This document shows positions 6,201-11,604 of a stretch of 11,604 nt of DNA, piece by piece (the stretch's first letter is position 1; every line of letters starts with the position of its first letter). Both the position numbers and the translations under genes were made by a program. Under the pieces are notes generated by a model. The model had not been told where the DNA came from. It saw only the letters and a program-made list of their open reading frames with translations, and did no database searches. Source of the DNA: an uncultured Dysosmobacter sp. (GTDB lineage Bacteria > Bacillota > Clostridia > Oscillospirales > Oscillospiraceae); the NCBI GenBank assembly GCA_934597465.1, contig CAKTSC010000027.1:1-11604 (forward strand). The letters run 5' to 3'.

Positions 6201-8540
6201 ATCACTTGCTTTGAGCGTGTAGATGCTGCGCCGGTTACCGGCAGTATCCGTATAGCCAAAGGCACTGGGGTTTCCATTGCTCCAGCCGGTGGGAACCACA
6301 CCCGTATTGGTGATCCACAGATTGACCGGAAGCGTTACCTTAGAATAGTCTTTCTCCGTCACGGTAATGATGTACTTCACGCCGTCGATGGTGATGGTGG
6401 TGGTGCCGACCTTCAAGCCCTTAATGGTGACGGTGCTCTGATACTCCGAATCCGTCACCGTGCCAAGCGTACCAACGGAGTAATAGTTGTAAAAATAGTA
6501 CCGATACAAAGTTCCATTGTTGAAATAGAAGGTCGTAGCCTGGCTGTTCTTAGTTGTAGTCGTCAGTCCGTTACTATACTGCAGGTACTTGTTTCCGTTC
6601 TTCAACGTATAGCCACCGTTATTACCGGAAGACGAGAGTTCCCACTTTGCAGCGTTATTAATGTCTGTGGTCGTCTTTCCGCTGTTGTCCAAATAAGTTC
6701 CCTCAGAAACCTGGATCACATAGGAACTGCCGTCAGAAACAGAGCTAACCGCTACAAAACTGCCGGAACCTTCGACCTTCTCATATTTGATATCCGTCAC
6801 CCTGGCAACATTGAGATCTTCGGGCTCATAGGTGTTGCTGTGCAGATCCTTGCCCTTGACGACCACATCATAGGTGCCGCCCACAGTGACCATGATGGAC
6901 ACCGTGCCGGGCTCCTGAACGGTAGCCTGAACGGTGAGTTCCGTGCCGCCCTCATCATCCAGCTTGGCGGTGATCGTGGCAGTACCGGCGGCCACGGGAA
7001 TGACCTCCACCGCGTTGGCGCTGGTCACAGCCGCTCTGGTGGCAGAGACCGCCTGCAGCTTCAGAACCTCTTCCTTGGAAGACGTCCACTCCGCCGTAGC
7101 GTCCCCGGAGAGGGAAAGAGTCGTGTTCACCCCCGTGGTCAGGGCGAGGCCCTCGGCGCCCACGGTATCGTCGCCCAGCTTGATAGCGGGCTTCTCCGGC
7201 TCAACCGGCTGGGTAACGTTAATGGTGCCGTCAGCCTTAAAGCCGCCGTCCACCAAAACGCCGGACGCACTATAATTATAGTTATCCTGCATCCGCGCGC
7301 CGATGACACGCAGGATCATACGAATCTCCTGGGCGATCGTCGTCTCGTCGTTCAGGCCGGGGGTGTTGCACCAGATGCAGAACATGGAGCCAGCCGGGCT
7401 GTTGACATTGCTGCCATAAAACACGGTATTGGTGAATCCCTCTGCCTTTTGGATCCAGGTGCTCTCATTATAGTCACCAACGAAAGTGTAATCTTCCCTG
7501 TAAAGGTTCCAGTATTCATTTGTGGAAACATAGTAGTAGTCGTGATTGGTATTGATCATGGGGTATCCTTTGTTTCCAATGCCGGAAGCGGGCATTCCAT
7601 TGGTGCTCGGATACCAATAACAAACCTGCGTCGGGTAGCTTGTGTCCGTCTTGATCGAAGAATTGCTCGCAAAGGCATCATTGAACACGCGGGGGGTCAT
7701 CTTCGCGTTCACCACAATGTCAACCAGGCTGTTCGCATAGTTGTAGAATTCGCTGTTGAAGGAGCTATACTCGTCGGTCGCCAGCTGGAAGAAGCTGCAG
7801 CCCTTGCTGGCGAAGTAATTCACATACTTTGTGAGCAATTCCTTCGTGAAGGCAACCGCCGCGCTATTGCTCAGGTTCAAGCAGCCGACCTTCCCGGAAA
7901 CCGTGACGTTCGACATGCCAAGCTCTTCCATCGCCGCCAGCAGGGCATGCATATGGCCCGGCGTGTTGAACATGGGAACAATATCAATGTCTTTGCTCGC
8001 CGCGTGGGCAATGATCTCGTCCATCTCGGTCTCGGTCAGGGCGTTGGTCTCAGGGGCATACTCTTTCCACTCACCGTTGCTCGTGCCCTTGCCATCGTCA
8101 CCATACGTGTTGTAGTGCTCATTGCCCGCTTCAAGCGCGCTGCGCACCGTGGCACTCTCATAAGTACCAACACTCAAGTCATCCAGATAGAAGCGGAAGC
8201 CGCCATTGCCGAAAGCCAGCTGCAGCTGATTGTACCCAGCCGCCGCCATCTCATTGATCAGGGCAATGATCCAGTCCTTGCTGAAATACTCCCGGCCGCA
8301 GTCCAGGTGGACAATGCGGTAGAAGCTGTCGTCCGCGGCGGCGTAGGTGTCTGCGCCGCCGGTCTCCTGGGTATCCTCCCCGGTCGGGGCAGACTGGGCC
8401 GCGTCCAGCTCTTCCTGCCGGACGGGCTCCCCATCCTCCTGGGCGAAGACGGTCATGGGCATGAGGCTCAGCACCATGATCACCGCCAGAATCAGGGCCA
8501 AAAATTTTTTGCTGATGCTATGGCTGCGCGTTTGGTTCAT
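3243..8540 (-). CDS. Secreted multi-module GH20 glycosidase (beta-N-acetylhexosaminidase/lacto-N-biosidase-like), 1765 aa
   Basis: A signal peptide (KK at 11-12, hydrophobic core 13-30, probable cleavage after 'VFA' at 31-33) sends this protein out of the cell. Residues ~72-425 form a GH20 barrel: 'HLDCGREYFSKDWI' at 78-91, 'PMFNTPGHMHAL' at 189-200, and the catalytic Asp-Glu pair D256-E257 in 'QLATDEYSS'; W309 and W390 are likely sugar-stacking residues. GH20 enzymes use the acetamido group of the substrate for catalysis and release GlcNAc, GalNAc or lacto-N-biose. A BIG2-like Ig domain (~453-545) and a second Ig-like domain (~546-730) follow, the latter interrupted at ~592-690 by a 'GNKYLQYSNG' trefoil-like insert. 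A beta-sandwich carbohydrate-binding-like module ('FTFRGTGFDVISLTD') lies at ~1266-1463, another to ~1638, then a Pro-rich linker (1639-1653) and a last Ig-like domain. The tail ends in Trp/Phe residues ('WWGSIFDRWF') with no LPXTG or SLH. AAAGGA lies ten bases before ATG 8540. Exact substrate unknown. Confidence 0.9.
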   Translation of the reverse strand: MNQTRSHSISKKFLALILAVIMVLSLMPMTVFAQEDGEPVRQEELDAAQSAPTGEDTQETGGADTYAAADDSFYRIVHLDCGREYFSKDWIIALINEMAAAGYNQLQLAFGNGGFRFYLDDLSVGTYESATVRSALEAGNEHYNTYGDDGKGTSNGEWKEYAPETNALTETEMDEIIAHAASKDIDIVPMFNTPGHMHALLAAMEELGMSNVTVSGKVGCLNLSNSAAVAFTKELLTKYVNYFASKGCSFFQLATDEYSSFNSEFYNYANSLVDIVVNAKMTPRVFNDAFASNSSIKTDTSYPTQVCYWYPSTNGMPASGIGNKGYPMINTNHDYYYVSTNEYWNLYREDYTFVGDYNESTWIQKAEGFTNTVFYGSNVNSPAGSMFCIWCNTPGLNDETTIAQEIRMILRVIGARMQDNYNYSASGVLVDGGFKADGTINVTQPVEPEKPAIKLGDDTVGAEGLALTTGVNTTLSLSGDATAEWTSSKEEVLKLQAVSATRAAVTSANAVEVIPVAAGTATITAKLDDEGGTELTVQATVQEPGTVSIMVTVGGTYDVVVKGKDLHSNTYEPEDLNVARVTDIKYEKVEGSGSFVAVSSVSDGSSYVIQVSEGTYLDNSGKTTTDINNAAKWELSSSGNNGGYTLKNGNKYLQYSNGLTTTTKNSQATTFYFNNGTLYRYYFYNYYSVGTLGTVTDSEYQSTVTIKGLKVGTTTITIDGVKYIITVTEKDYSKVTLPVNLWITNTGVVPTGWSNGNPSAFGYTDTAGNRRSIYTLKASDSTVRSEKGIVLSSVLPMNGATGLMEGTAKSWDSNTYDVVYWKSAYHTAENRQSTDGWTNNSHLGTTFTYIRYWDESWAYSVDGIQWTNIDNVGADAEDTTKNQVNIWFRQKTEITDEVRTDIVDWGPIDYNANQCLLDFAVKYESGERTPDSFSVSGKTMGFDCPTNQNVPLNNGYVVKDGNYYYRTVYGIAGVETADYEVYMITVTPSSNDHGTYITKGTKPSSYTYGGTEKIAWTKTEADAAASDLGKTDDYTCGGEPFLEKVSIYQYQGLLVTYYVRARATEDALTVHYIDISSGSEVEFYNYNIAVASGTYFNREIGLPEIQYVEDGKSVSSLTNGRVVNIKGNKQYVSSVLSNLTEIGAQYRYSDYKCVRVTYNHVGDPKNVYLYYTFNNQHTYVVDFGLPLQIRLTDLNADLVHATITKVDVKGATHGSAVYSNDVLTYTLTEMLSEYERITVTVTGTQTVGGESKTGEVSYQVIIIPASTVYYEDSFVQFKHGAGAAAGAVWQPDGTTTSANQLLEELGKKTNLYGYDNAYNNCTTFSMGSAQKVTVSKDMNDSWKNSPDSAWPTATFTFRGTGFDVISLTDNDSGVVICEVTDSNGAPVYNKFINNYYGYTYKDGAFKETKSGTDNKLYQLPIIKFTSDKWDTYTVTLTPAYGDMFDKTGDQRYSFWLDAIRVYDPLGKDNATYTTGNEKEGYPQFIELHNELVKKADQNTVTCIEGKADADITSYKNYGPNHEIYLAKNQTVAFQLSGDMSKIASVQLGLKAVNGAAIYQIGSESEKTVNTATDMYYDITSTAVEGSTGKLVTIVNKGETILSLTNIKVTFSTEGVVALQTLTAKQQQEAVQAVRALYAAPVEPEPTPDPEPVTFEPSRFEASWGRSVRAGQKATLTVKTSEDVESITVNGETVSTYSTRTERSGWGWWAKKVTYREFTYTVTATATADYTVIAQNGDGAVSQPITATLTVRGGHSWWGSIFDRWF

Positions 8541-8631
8541 AAACGTTCATTCCTTTCCCAATCATTGTATGTGAAGCGGCGGGCCCCGGCGGGACGCGCC
8601 GAAATGCAAACGGAAAAGTCAGCCTCCTTCC

Positions 8632-8676
8632 CCCGGCGGGCCTTCCGCCGGGCTTTTTGCCAGGCGATATCCCGGC
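8632..8676 (-). promoter_or_regulatory. GC-rich leader hairpin in the GH20 5' UTR, with an alternative pairing partner
   Basis: Bases 8632-8639 (CCCGGCGG) pair with 8645-8652 (CCGCCGGG), leaving a 5-base loop. Read on the plus strand it is followed by T5 (8654-8658) and looks like a terminator, but no plus-strand gene lies upstream. Read on the minus strand it sits about 35 bases into the predicted leader of the GH20 mRNA. Bases 8671-8676 (CCCGGC) could instead pair with 8647-8652, so two exclusive folds are possible. It matches no riboswitch class I know; the short GC arms may be chance. Confidence 0.4.
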
Positions 8677-8693
8677 AATTTTATTCATCATCT

Positions 8694-8742
8694 ATTTTAC
8701 TGCGGCCCGCCGGATTTTGCAACAATTTTTTCACATTTTTTT
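8694..8742 (-). promoter_or_regulatory. Predicted sigma-A promoter with UP element for the GH20 operon
   Basis: On the minus strand TTGCAA (8722-8717) and TAAAAT (8699-8694) are separated by exactly 17 bases, close to the vegetative consensus. Immediately upstream are two A-tracts, A6 (8731-8726) and A7 (8742-8736), starting ten bases apart, as in an RNA-polymerase alpha-binding UP element. Transcription would begin near 8687, giving a leader of about 147 bases before the GH20 start. Nothing else in the divergent region fits as well for this strand. Confidence 0.65.
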
Positions 8743-8772
8743 GGCAAGCCCTGTCAGGCAGCCCCCGGCGCA

Positions 8773-8801
8773 TTGACGGCGGTGCGGCGGCGTGCTATAT
8801 T
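8773..8801 (+). promoter_or_regulatory. Predicted sigma-A promoter of galE
   Basis: TTGACG (8773-8778) and TATATT (8796-8801) are 17 bases apart, and a TG dinucleotide one base before the -10 gives an extended -10 element. This is a near-consensus vegetative promoter. The start point would fall near 8808, about 45 bases before the galE start codon. It lies back to back with the GH20 promoter, about 50 bases away. Confidence 0.75.
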
Positions 8802-8803
8802 GG

Positions 8804-8817
8804 TGGTAACGCTTCCA
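8804..8817 (+). promoter_or_regulatory. LacI/GalR/CcpA-type operator-like dyad over the galE start point
   Basis: TGGTAACGCTTCCA has the two-fold symmetric pattern TGG-N-A-N-CG-N-T-N-CCA with the central CG typical of LacI-family operators. It agrees with the CcpA cre consensus TGWAANCGNTNWCA at 11 of 14 positions. It begins two bases after the -10 element and covers the predicted start point, so a bound repressor would block galE transcription. No LacI-family regulator is encoded in the window. Confidence 0.5.
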
Positions 8818-8852
8818 ATTTCCACCCATTTCTGACGCGGGAGGTATGTTTC

Positions 8853-9866
8853 ATGGCGATCCTTCTCACCGGCGGGCTGGGCTATATCGGCTCCCACGCC
8901 GCCGTGGCCTTGGCGGAGGCAGGCTACGACGCCGTTCTGGCCGACGACTGCAGCAACAGCTCCCCAAAAGTCGCCCAGCGGCTGAAAACGCTGACAGGCC
9001 GGGACTTTCCCTGCTACCGGATCGACCTGCGGGATGGCGAGGCCCTGGCACGGGTCTTCCGGGAGCAGCAGATCGACGCCGTGCTCCACTTCGCGGGCTC
9101 CAAGGCCGTGGGCGAGTCCGTGCGCCTGCCCCTCATGTACTACCGCAACAACATCGACAGCACCCTCTCCCTGCTGGAGGTCATGGAGTGCTTCGGCGTG
9201 GGGCGGATCATCTTCAGCTCCTCCGCCACCGTGTACGGCACCCCCCGGGCCCTTCCCCTCACCGAGGACGCCCCCACCGGCGGCATCACCAATCCCTACG
9301 GCTGGACGAAGTTCATGATCGAGCGGATCCTCACGGACTACGCCGCCGCCAACCCGGGCTTCTCCGCCGTGCTGCTGCGGTACTTCAACCCCATCGGCGC
9401 CCACGAGAGCGGGCTCATCGGCGAGGCCCCCAACGGCATCCCCAACAACCTGATGCCCTACATCACCCAGGTGGCCGTGGGCAAGCGGGATCACCTCTCC
9501 GTCTACGGCAACAATTACGACACCCCCGACGGCACCGGCGTGCGGGACTACATCCACGTCTGCGACCTGGCGGAGGGCCACGCCGCCGCCCTGCCCTACT
9601 GCATGCGCCATACCGGCGCGGCAGTCTTCAACCTGGGCACCGGGCGGGGGTACAGCGTGCTGGAGATCGTCCATGCCTTTGAGGAGGCCAACGGCGTGGC
9701 CATCCCCTATGAGATCACCCCCCGGCGGCCCGGAGACATCGCCGCCTGCTACGCCGATCCCGGCAAGGCGGAGCGAGAGCTGGGCTGGCGGGCCCGGCGG
9801 AGCCTGCACGACATGTGCCGGGACTCCTGGAACTGGCAGAAGAACAACCCCAACGGCTATGATTGA
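8853..9866 (+). CDS. galE: UDP-glucose 4-epimerase, 337 aa
   Basis: Interconverts UDP-glucose and UDP-galactose (often also the GlcNAc/GalNAc forms) in the Leloir pathway, in the cytoplasm with tightly bound NAD. The Rossmann loop 'TGGLGYIGSH' is at residues 6-15. 'HFAGSKAVGES' (79-89), 'SSSATVYG' with S124, and 'NPYGWTK' with Y149 and K153 follow; these catalytic positions coincide with E. coli GalE numbering. 'RYFNPIGAHESGLIGE', 'VRDYIHVCDLAEGH' and the C-terminal 'NNPNGYD' are equally typical, and the length matches the usual ~338 residues. ATG at 8853 is set by GGGAGG at 8839-8844 and by the family N terminus; the same frame is open far upstream but that stretch is antisense to the GH20 gene. 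It has its own promoter and dyad and is followed by a hairpin, so it is probably a single-gene unit. Divergence from GH20 suggests use of released galactose or amino sugars. Confidence 0.97.
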   Translation: MAILLTGGLGYIGSHAAVALAEAGYDAVLADDCSNSSPKVAQRLKTLTGRDFPCYRIDLRDGEALARVFREQQIDAVLHFAGSKAVGESVRLPLMYYRNNIDSTLSLLEVMECFGVGRIIFSSSATVYGTPRALPLTEDAPTGGITNPYGWTKFMIERILTDYAAANPGFSAVLLRYFNPIGAHESGLIGEAPNGIPNNLMPYITQVAVGKRDHLSVYGNNYDTPDGTGVRDYIHVCDLAEGHAAALPYCMRHTGAAVFNLGTGRGYSVLEIVHAFEEANGVAIPYEITPRRPGDIAACYADPGKAERELGWRARRSLHDMCRDSWNWQKNNPNGYD

Positions 9867-9869
9867 CAG

Positions 9870-9903
9870 GAAAGCGTGAGGCCCCCGGCCTCACGCTTTC
9901 TTC
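9870..9903 (+). terminator. Rho-independent terminator hairpin after galE
   Basis: Bases 9870-9883 and 9887-9900 form a perfect 14-bp stem with a CCC loop, beginning four bases after the galE stop codon. The U-tract is short (the stem ends CTTTC followed by TT), so termination may be leaky. The symmetric AAAG/CTTT ends could allow some function in both directions, but no minus-strand gene approaches it. Confidence 0.75.
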
Positions 9904-9921
9904 CCACCTGCAAAATGGACA

Positions 9922-9939
9922 CATTCCCCTGCATTCCCC
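9922..9939 (+). repeat. Tandem CATTCCCC direct repeat upstream of the histidine kinase gene
   Basis: CATTCCCC occurs at 9922-9929 and again at 9932-9939, exactly one helical turn (10 bases) apart, about 50 bases before the kinase start codon. Paired direct repeats with this phasing are the usual layout of response-regulator sites, so self-regulation by the downstream regulator is possible. The C-rich context makes chance a real alternative. I found no convincing -35/-10 pair in 9903-9989. Confidence 0.3.
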
Positions 9940-9989
9940 CCCTATCGCCCCGGCGGGGCGGCGGGGTATCATGCTCATGAGGTGATCGG

Positions 9990-11291
9990 ATGCTGCGCAT
10001 GGAGATCGCGCTTTTCCTGGTGATGGCCTTCGTGGCCGCCATCTACTATTCCGCCGGGCGGCGGCATACCCCCCTGCACCGGACATTCTCCCTGCTGCTG
10101 GGGACGGTGCTGGCCCACCTGTGCCTGGACGCCGCCACGCTCTACACCGTGAACCATCTGGACACGGTGCCCCGCTTCTGGAACGACACCCTGCACCGTT
10201 TCTTCATCGGCACCATGGTGCTGGTGGTATACCTCTTTTATCAGTACATTTCCATCCTGGTGGAGGAGGAGACCGGCAGGCCCCGGCGGCTGGACACGAC
10301 GGCCCGGATCTTTCTGCTGGCGGCGGAGCTGGGGGCGGCGCTGCTGCCCGTCCACTACGCCGTGACGCCCCAGGGGAACTACTCCGACGGCATCCACGCC
10401 AGCGTCTGCTACGTGAGCGTTGGCTTCTACCTGCTTCTCTGCACGGTGCTGCTGCTGCGGTACTGGCGGCAGCTCCATCCCAGGAAGCGCAGCGCCATCG
10501 GCGCGGCGATGCTCATCGAGCTCAGCGTCTGCGCGCTGCAGGGCTTTCACCCCGCCTGGCTCATCAGCGGCATGGGCATCACCCTGATGACTCTCTCCTT
10601 CTACCTGACGCTGGAGAATCCGGACATCCTCCGCTCAGAGCTTGTGGAGCAGAAGATGTCCATGCTCTATCTCAAAAGCCAGGTGAACCCCCACTTCCTC
10701 TACAACACCCTGGACACCATCCGCATCCAGGCCCAGCTGAACGGCGACCGCCAGGTGGCGGATCTGCTCATGCGCCTTGTGGACTTCTTCCGCCTCAGCG
10801 TGAAGGTAGACCGCCCCATGGTGACCCTGGACGACGAGCTGGAGCTGCTGGAGGCCTACATGGATCTCATGGGCTGCCGCTATCCAGAGCTGCAGTGCGA
10901 GTATGACATCGATCCGGAGCTTGGCGGGGCCCGGGTGCCGAACTTCATCCTGCAGCCCGTCGTGGAGAACAGCCTTCTCCACGGGCTGCGGAACAAGGGC
11001 TACCGGGGCGAGGTGCTCATCTCCGCCCGGAAGGTGCCCCAGGGCATGGAGATCGCCGTCCGGGACAGCGGCAGCGGCTTCGCCCCCGGCAAGAAGGCCG
11101 CGGTGGATGAGCTGCTCCGCAGCTACGCCCGCCAGGCCCCCAAGCTCACCGGCAACAGCATCGGCATCCTCAATGTGCAAAAGCGCATCAAGCTGCTCTG
11201 TGGCCGGGAGTACGGCCTATCCTACACGGAAAACGAGACCGGCGGCGTCACGGCCCACATCCTGCTGCCGCTGGGGAAGGAGGAGCCATGA
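9990..11291 (+). CDS. LytS/YehU-type membrane sensor histidine kinase, 433 aa
   Basis: The N-terminal ~205 residues contain about six hydrophobic segments (roughly 4-20, 33-52, 71-91, 105-122, 138-157, 167-182 and 189-207), an integral membrane sensor without a large outside domain. After 'ENPDILRSELVEQK' comes the His_kinase domain: 'SQVNPHFLYNTLDTIR' with phospho-accepting H235, the N-box 'PVVENSLLHG' (323-332), 'VRDSGSGF' (357-364) and 'SIGILNVQKRIKL' (390-402) for ATP binding. This is the LytS/YesM-like class, which phosphorylates a partner regulator in response to cell-envelope or nutrient signals. ATG at 9990 has GAGGTG six bases upstream. Its stop overlaps the regulator start (ATGA), so the two are co-translated. 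The signal is unknown; control of the nearby glycan genes is possible but only a neighbourhood guess. Confidence 0.92.
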   Translation: MLRMEIALFLVMAFVAAIYYSAGRRHTPLHRTFSLLLGTVLAHLCLDAATLYTVNHLDTVPRFWNDTLHRFFIGTMVLVVYLFYQYISILVEEETGRPRRLDTTARIFLLAAELGAALLPVHYAVTPQGNYSDGIHASVCYVSVGFYLLLCTVLLLRYWRQLHPRKRSAIGAAMLIELSVCALQGFHPAWLISGMGITLMTLSFYLTLENPDILRSELVEQKMSMLYLKSQVNPHFLYNTLDTIRIQAQLNGDRQVADLLMRLVDFFRLSVKVDRPMVTLDDELELLEAYMDLMGCRYPELQCEYDIDPELGGARVPNFILQPVVENSLLHGLRNKGYRGEVLISARKVPQGMEIAVRDSGSGFAPGKKAAVDELLRSYARQAPKLTGNSIGILNVQKRIKLLCGREYGLSYTENETGGVTAHILLPLGKEEP

Positions 11292-11604
11292 AGAAGCTCC
11301 GCGTCCTGCTGGTGGACGACGAGATCATCATCCGGGAGGGCTTCAAGCGCCTTTTCGACTGGGACGCCCACGACTGCGAGGTGGTGGGCGAGGCCGCCGA
11401 CGGCATGGAGGCCCTCTCCCGCATCGACGCGCTGGATCCGGATCTCGTCATCATGGACATCAACATCCCCATCATGAACGGCCTCAAGGTCATCCAGCTC
11501 AGCCGCATCAAGCACCCGGAGACGGCCTTCATCATCGTCTCCGGCTACGACGACTTCTCCTACTGCCGGGAGGCCCTGCGCCTGCAGATCACGGACTACA
11601 TCCT
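11288..11604 (+). CDS. Response regulator, YesN-like, receiver domain only (cut by window edge)
   Basis: The first 105 codons encode a complete-looking receiver domain: acidic pocket D10-D11-E12, phospho-acceptor D57 in 'LVIMDINIPIMNGL', S85 in 'IIVSGYDDFSYCREAL', and 'ITDYIL' just before the expected conserved Lys-Pro, where the window ends. The 'SGYDDFSY' stretch is characteristic of YesN-type regulators, which usually carry a C-terminal AraC-type helix-turn-helix; that half lies outside the window. It starts at the ATGA overlap with the kinase gene, with GGAGG a few bases upstream, and is its evident partner. Confidence 0.93.
   Translation, partial: MKKLRVLLVDDEIIIREGFKRLFDWDAHDCEVVGEAADGMEALSRIDALDPDLVIMDINIPIMNGLKVIQLSRIKHPETAFIIVSGYDDFSYCREALRLQITDYI

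Noticed and set aside
8565..8612. Short upstream reading frame in the GH20 leader beginning with TTG after AAGGAGG
   Set aside because: The spacing of about 13 bases and a TTG start make translation unlikely; the 15-codon product has no recognisable feature.
3279..8852. Very long open plus-strand frame running into galE
   Set aside because: It lies codon-to-codon opposite the GH20 gene, which has a signal peptide, a catalytic motif and an RBS. The openness follows from absence of TTA, CTA and TCA in the sense gene; galE's real start is ATG 8853.
8754..9809. 351-codon minus-strand frame opposite galE
   Set aside because: Antisense shadow rich in Gly, Val and Ala; galE identity is certain on the other strand.
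9967..9972. TATCAT as a -10 box for the histidine kinase
   Set aside because: No -35 at the right distance, and the start point would fall on the ribosome-binding site.

Overview
The window looks like a chromosomal piece of a high-GC Firmicute of the gut Oscillospiraceae/Clostridia type. Evidence: Gram-positive style ribosome-binding sites (AAAGGAG, GGAGG), a secreted multi-module glycan-degrading protein, a LytS/YesN-type two-component pair, and GC-rich codon use in most genes. No rRNA, tRNA, IS element, phage gene or CRISPR array is visible. The genus is an inference and could not be tested here.

Minus-strand half, read right to left from 8540 to 30: a 1765-residue secreted protein with an N-terminal GH20 (beta-N-acetylhexosaminidase/lacto-N-biosidase-like) catalytic domain followed by Ig-like and carbohydrate-binding-like modules. 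Sixteen bases after its stop is a 74-codon gene for a small Cys-containing peptide with a leader-like N terminus. A strong intrinsic terminator hairpin follows. Beyond it are a lipoprotein of unknown function, an HPr-kinase-like P-loop kinase, a radical SAM/SPASM enzyme and a PqqD-like peptide-binding protein, with overlapping or near-touching ends. The small peptide plus kinase, rSAM/SPASM enzyme and PqqD protein form a convincing ribosomally synthesised, post-translationally modified peptide (RiPP) cassette. The combination is unusual because the putative precursor ends in serine, the residue type that HPrK-like kinases phosphorylate at the C terminus of some lasso precursors. I regard this as the most novel system in the window; the product and its role are unknown.

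Divergent control region, 8541-8852: it holds a minus-strand promoter with A-tract upstream element for the GH20 gene, a leader hairpin, a near-consensus plus-strand promoter for galE, and a LacI/GalR/CcpA-type dyad over the predicted galE start point.

Plus-strand half, 8853-11604: galE (UDP-glucose 4-epimerase) with a terminator hairpin, then a LytS-like membrane histidine kinase and a response regulator (overlapping ATGA), the latter cut by the window edge. GH20 and galE together suggest harvest and metabolism of galactose/N-acetylhexosamine glycans such as mucin or milk oligosaccharides; that link is inferred from gene neighbourhood and family.
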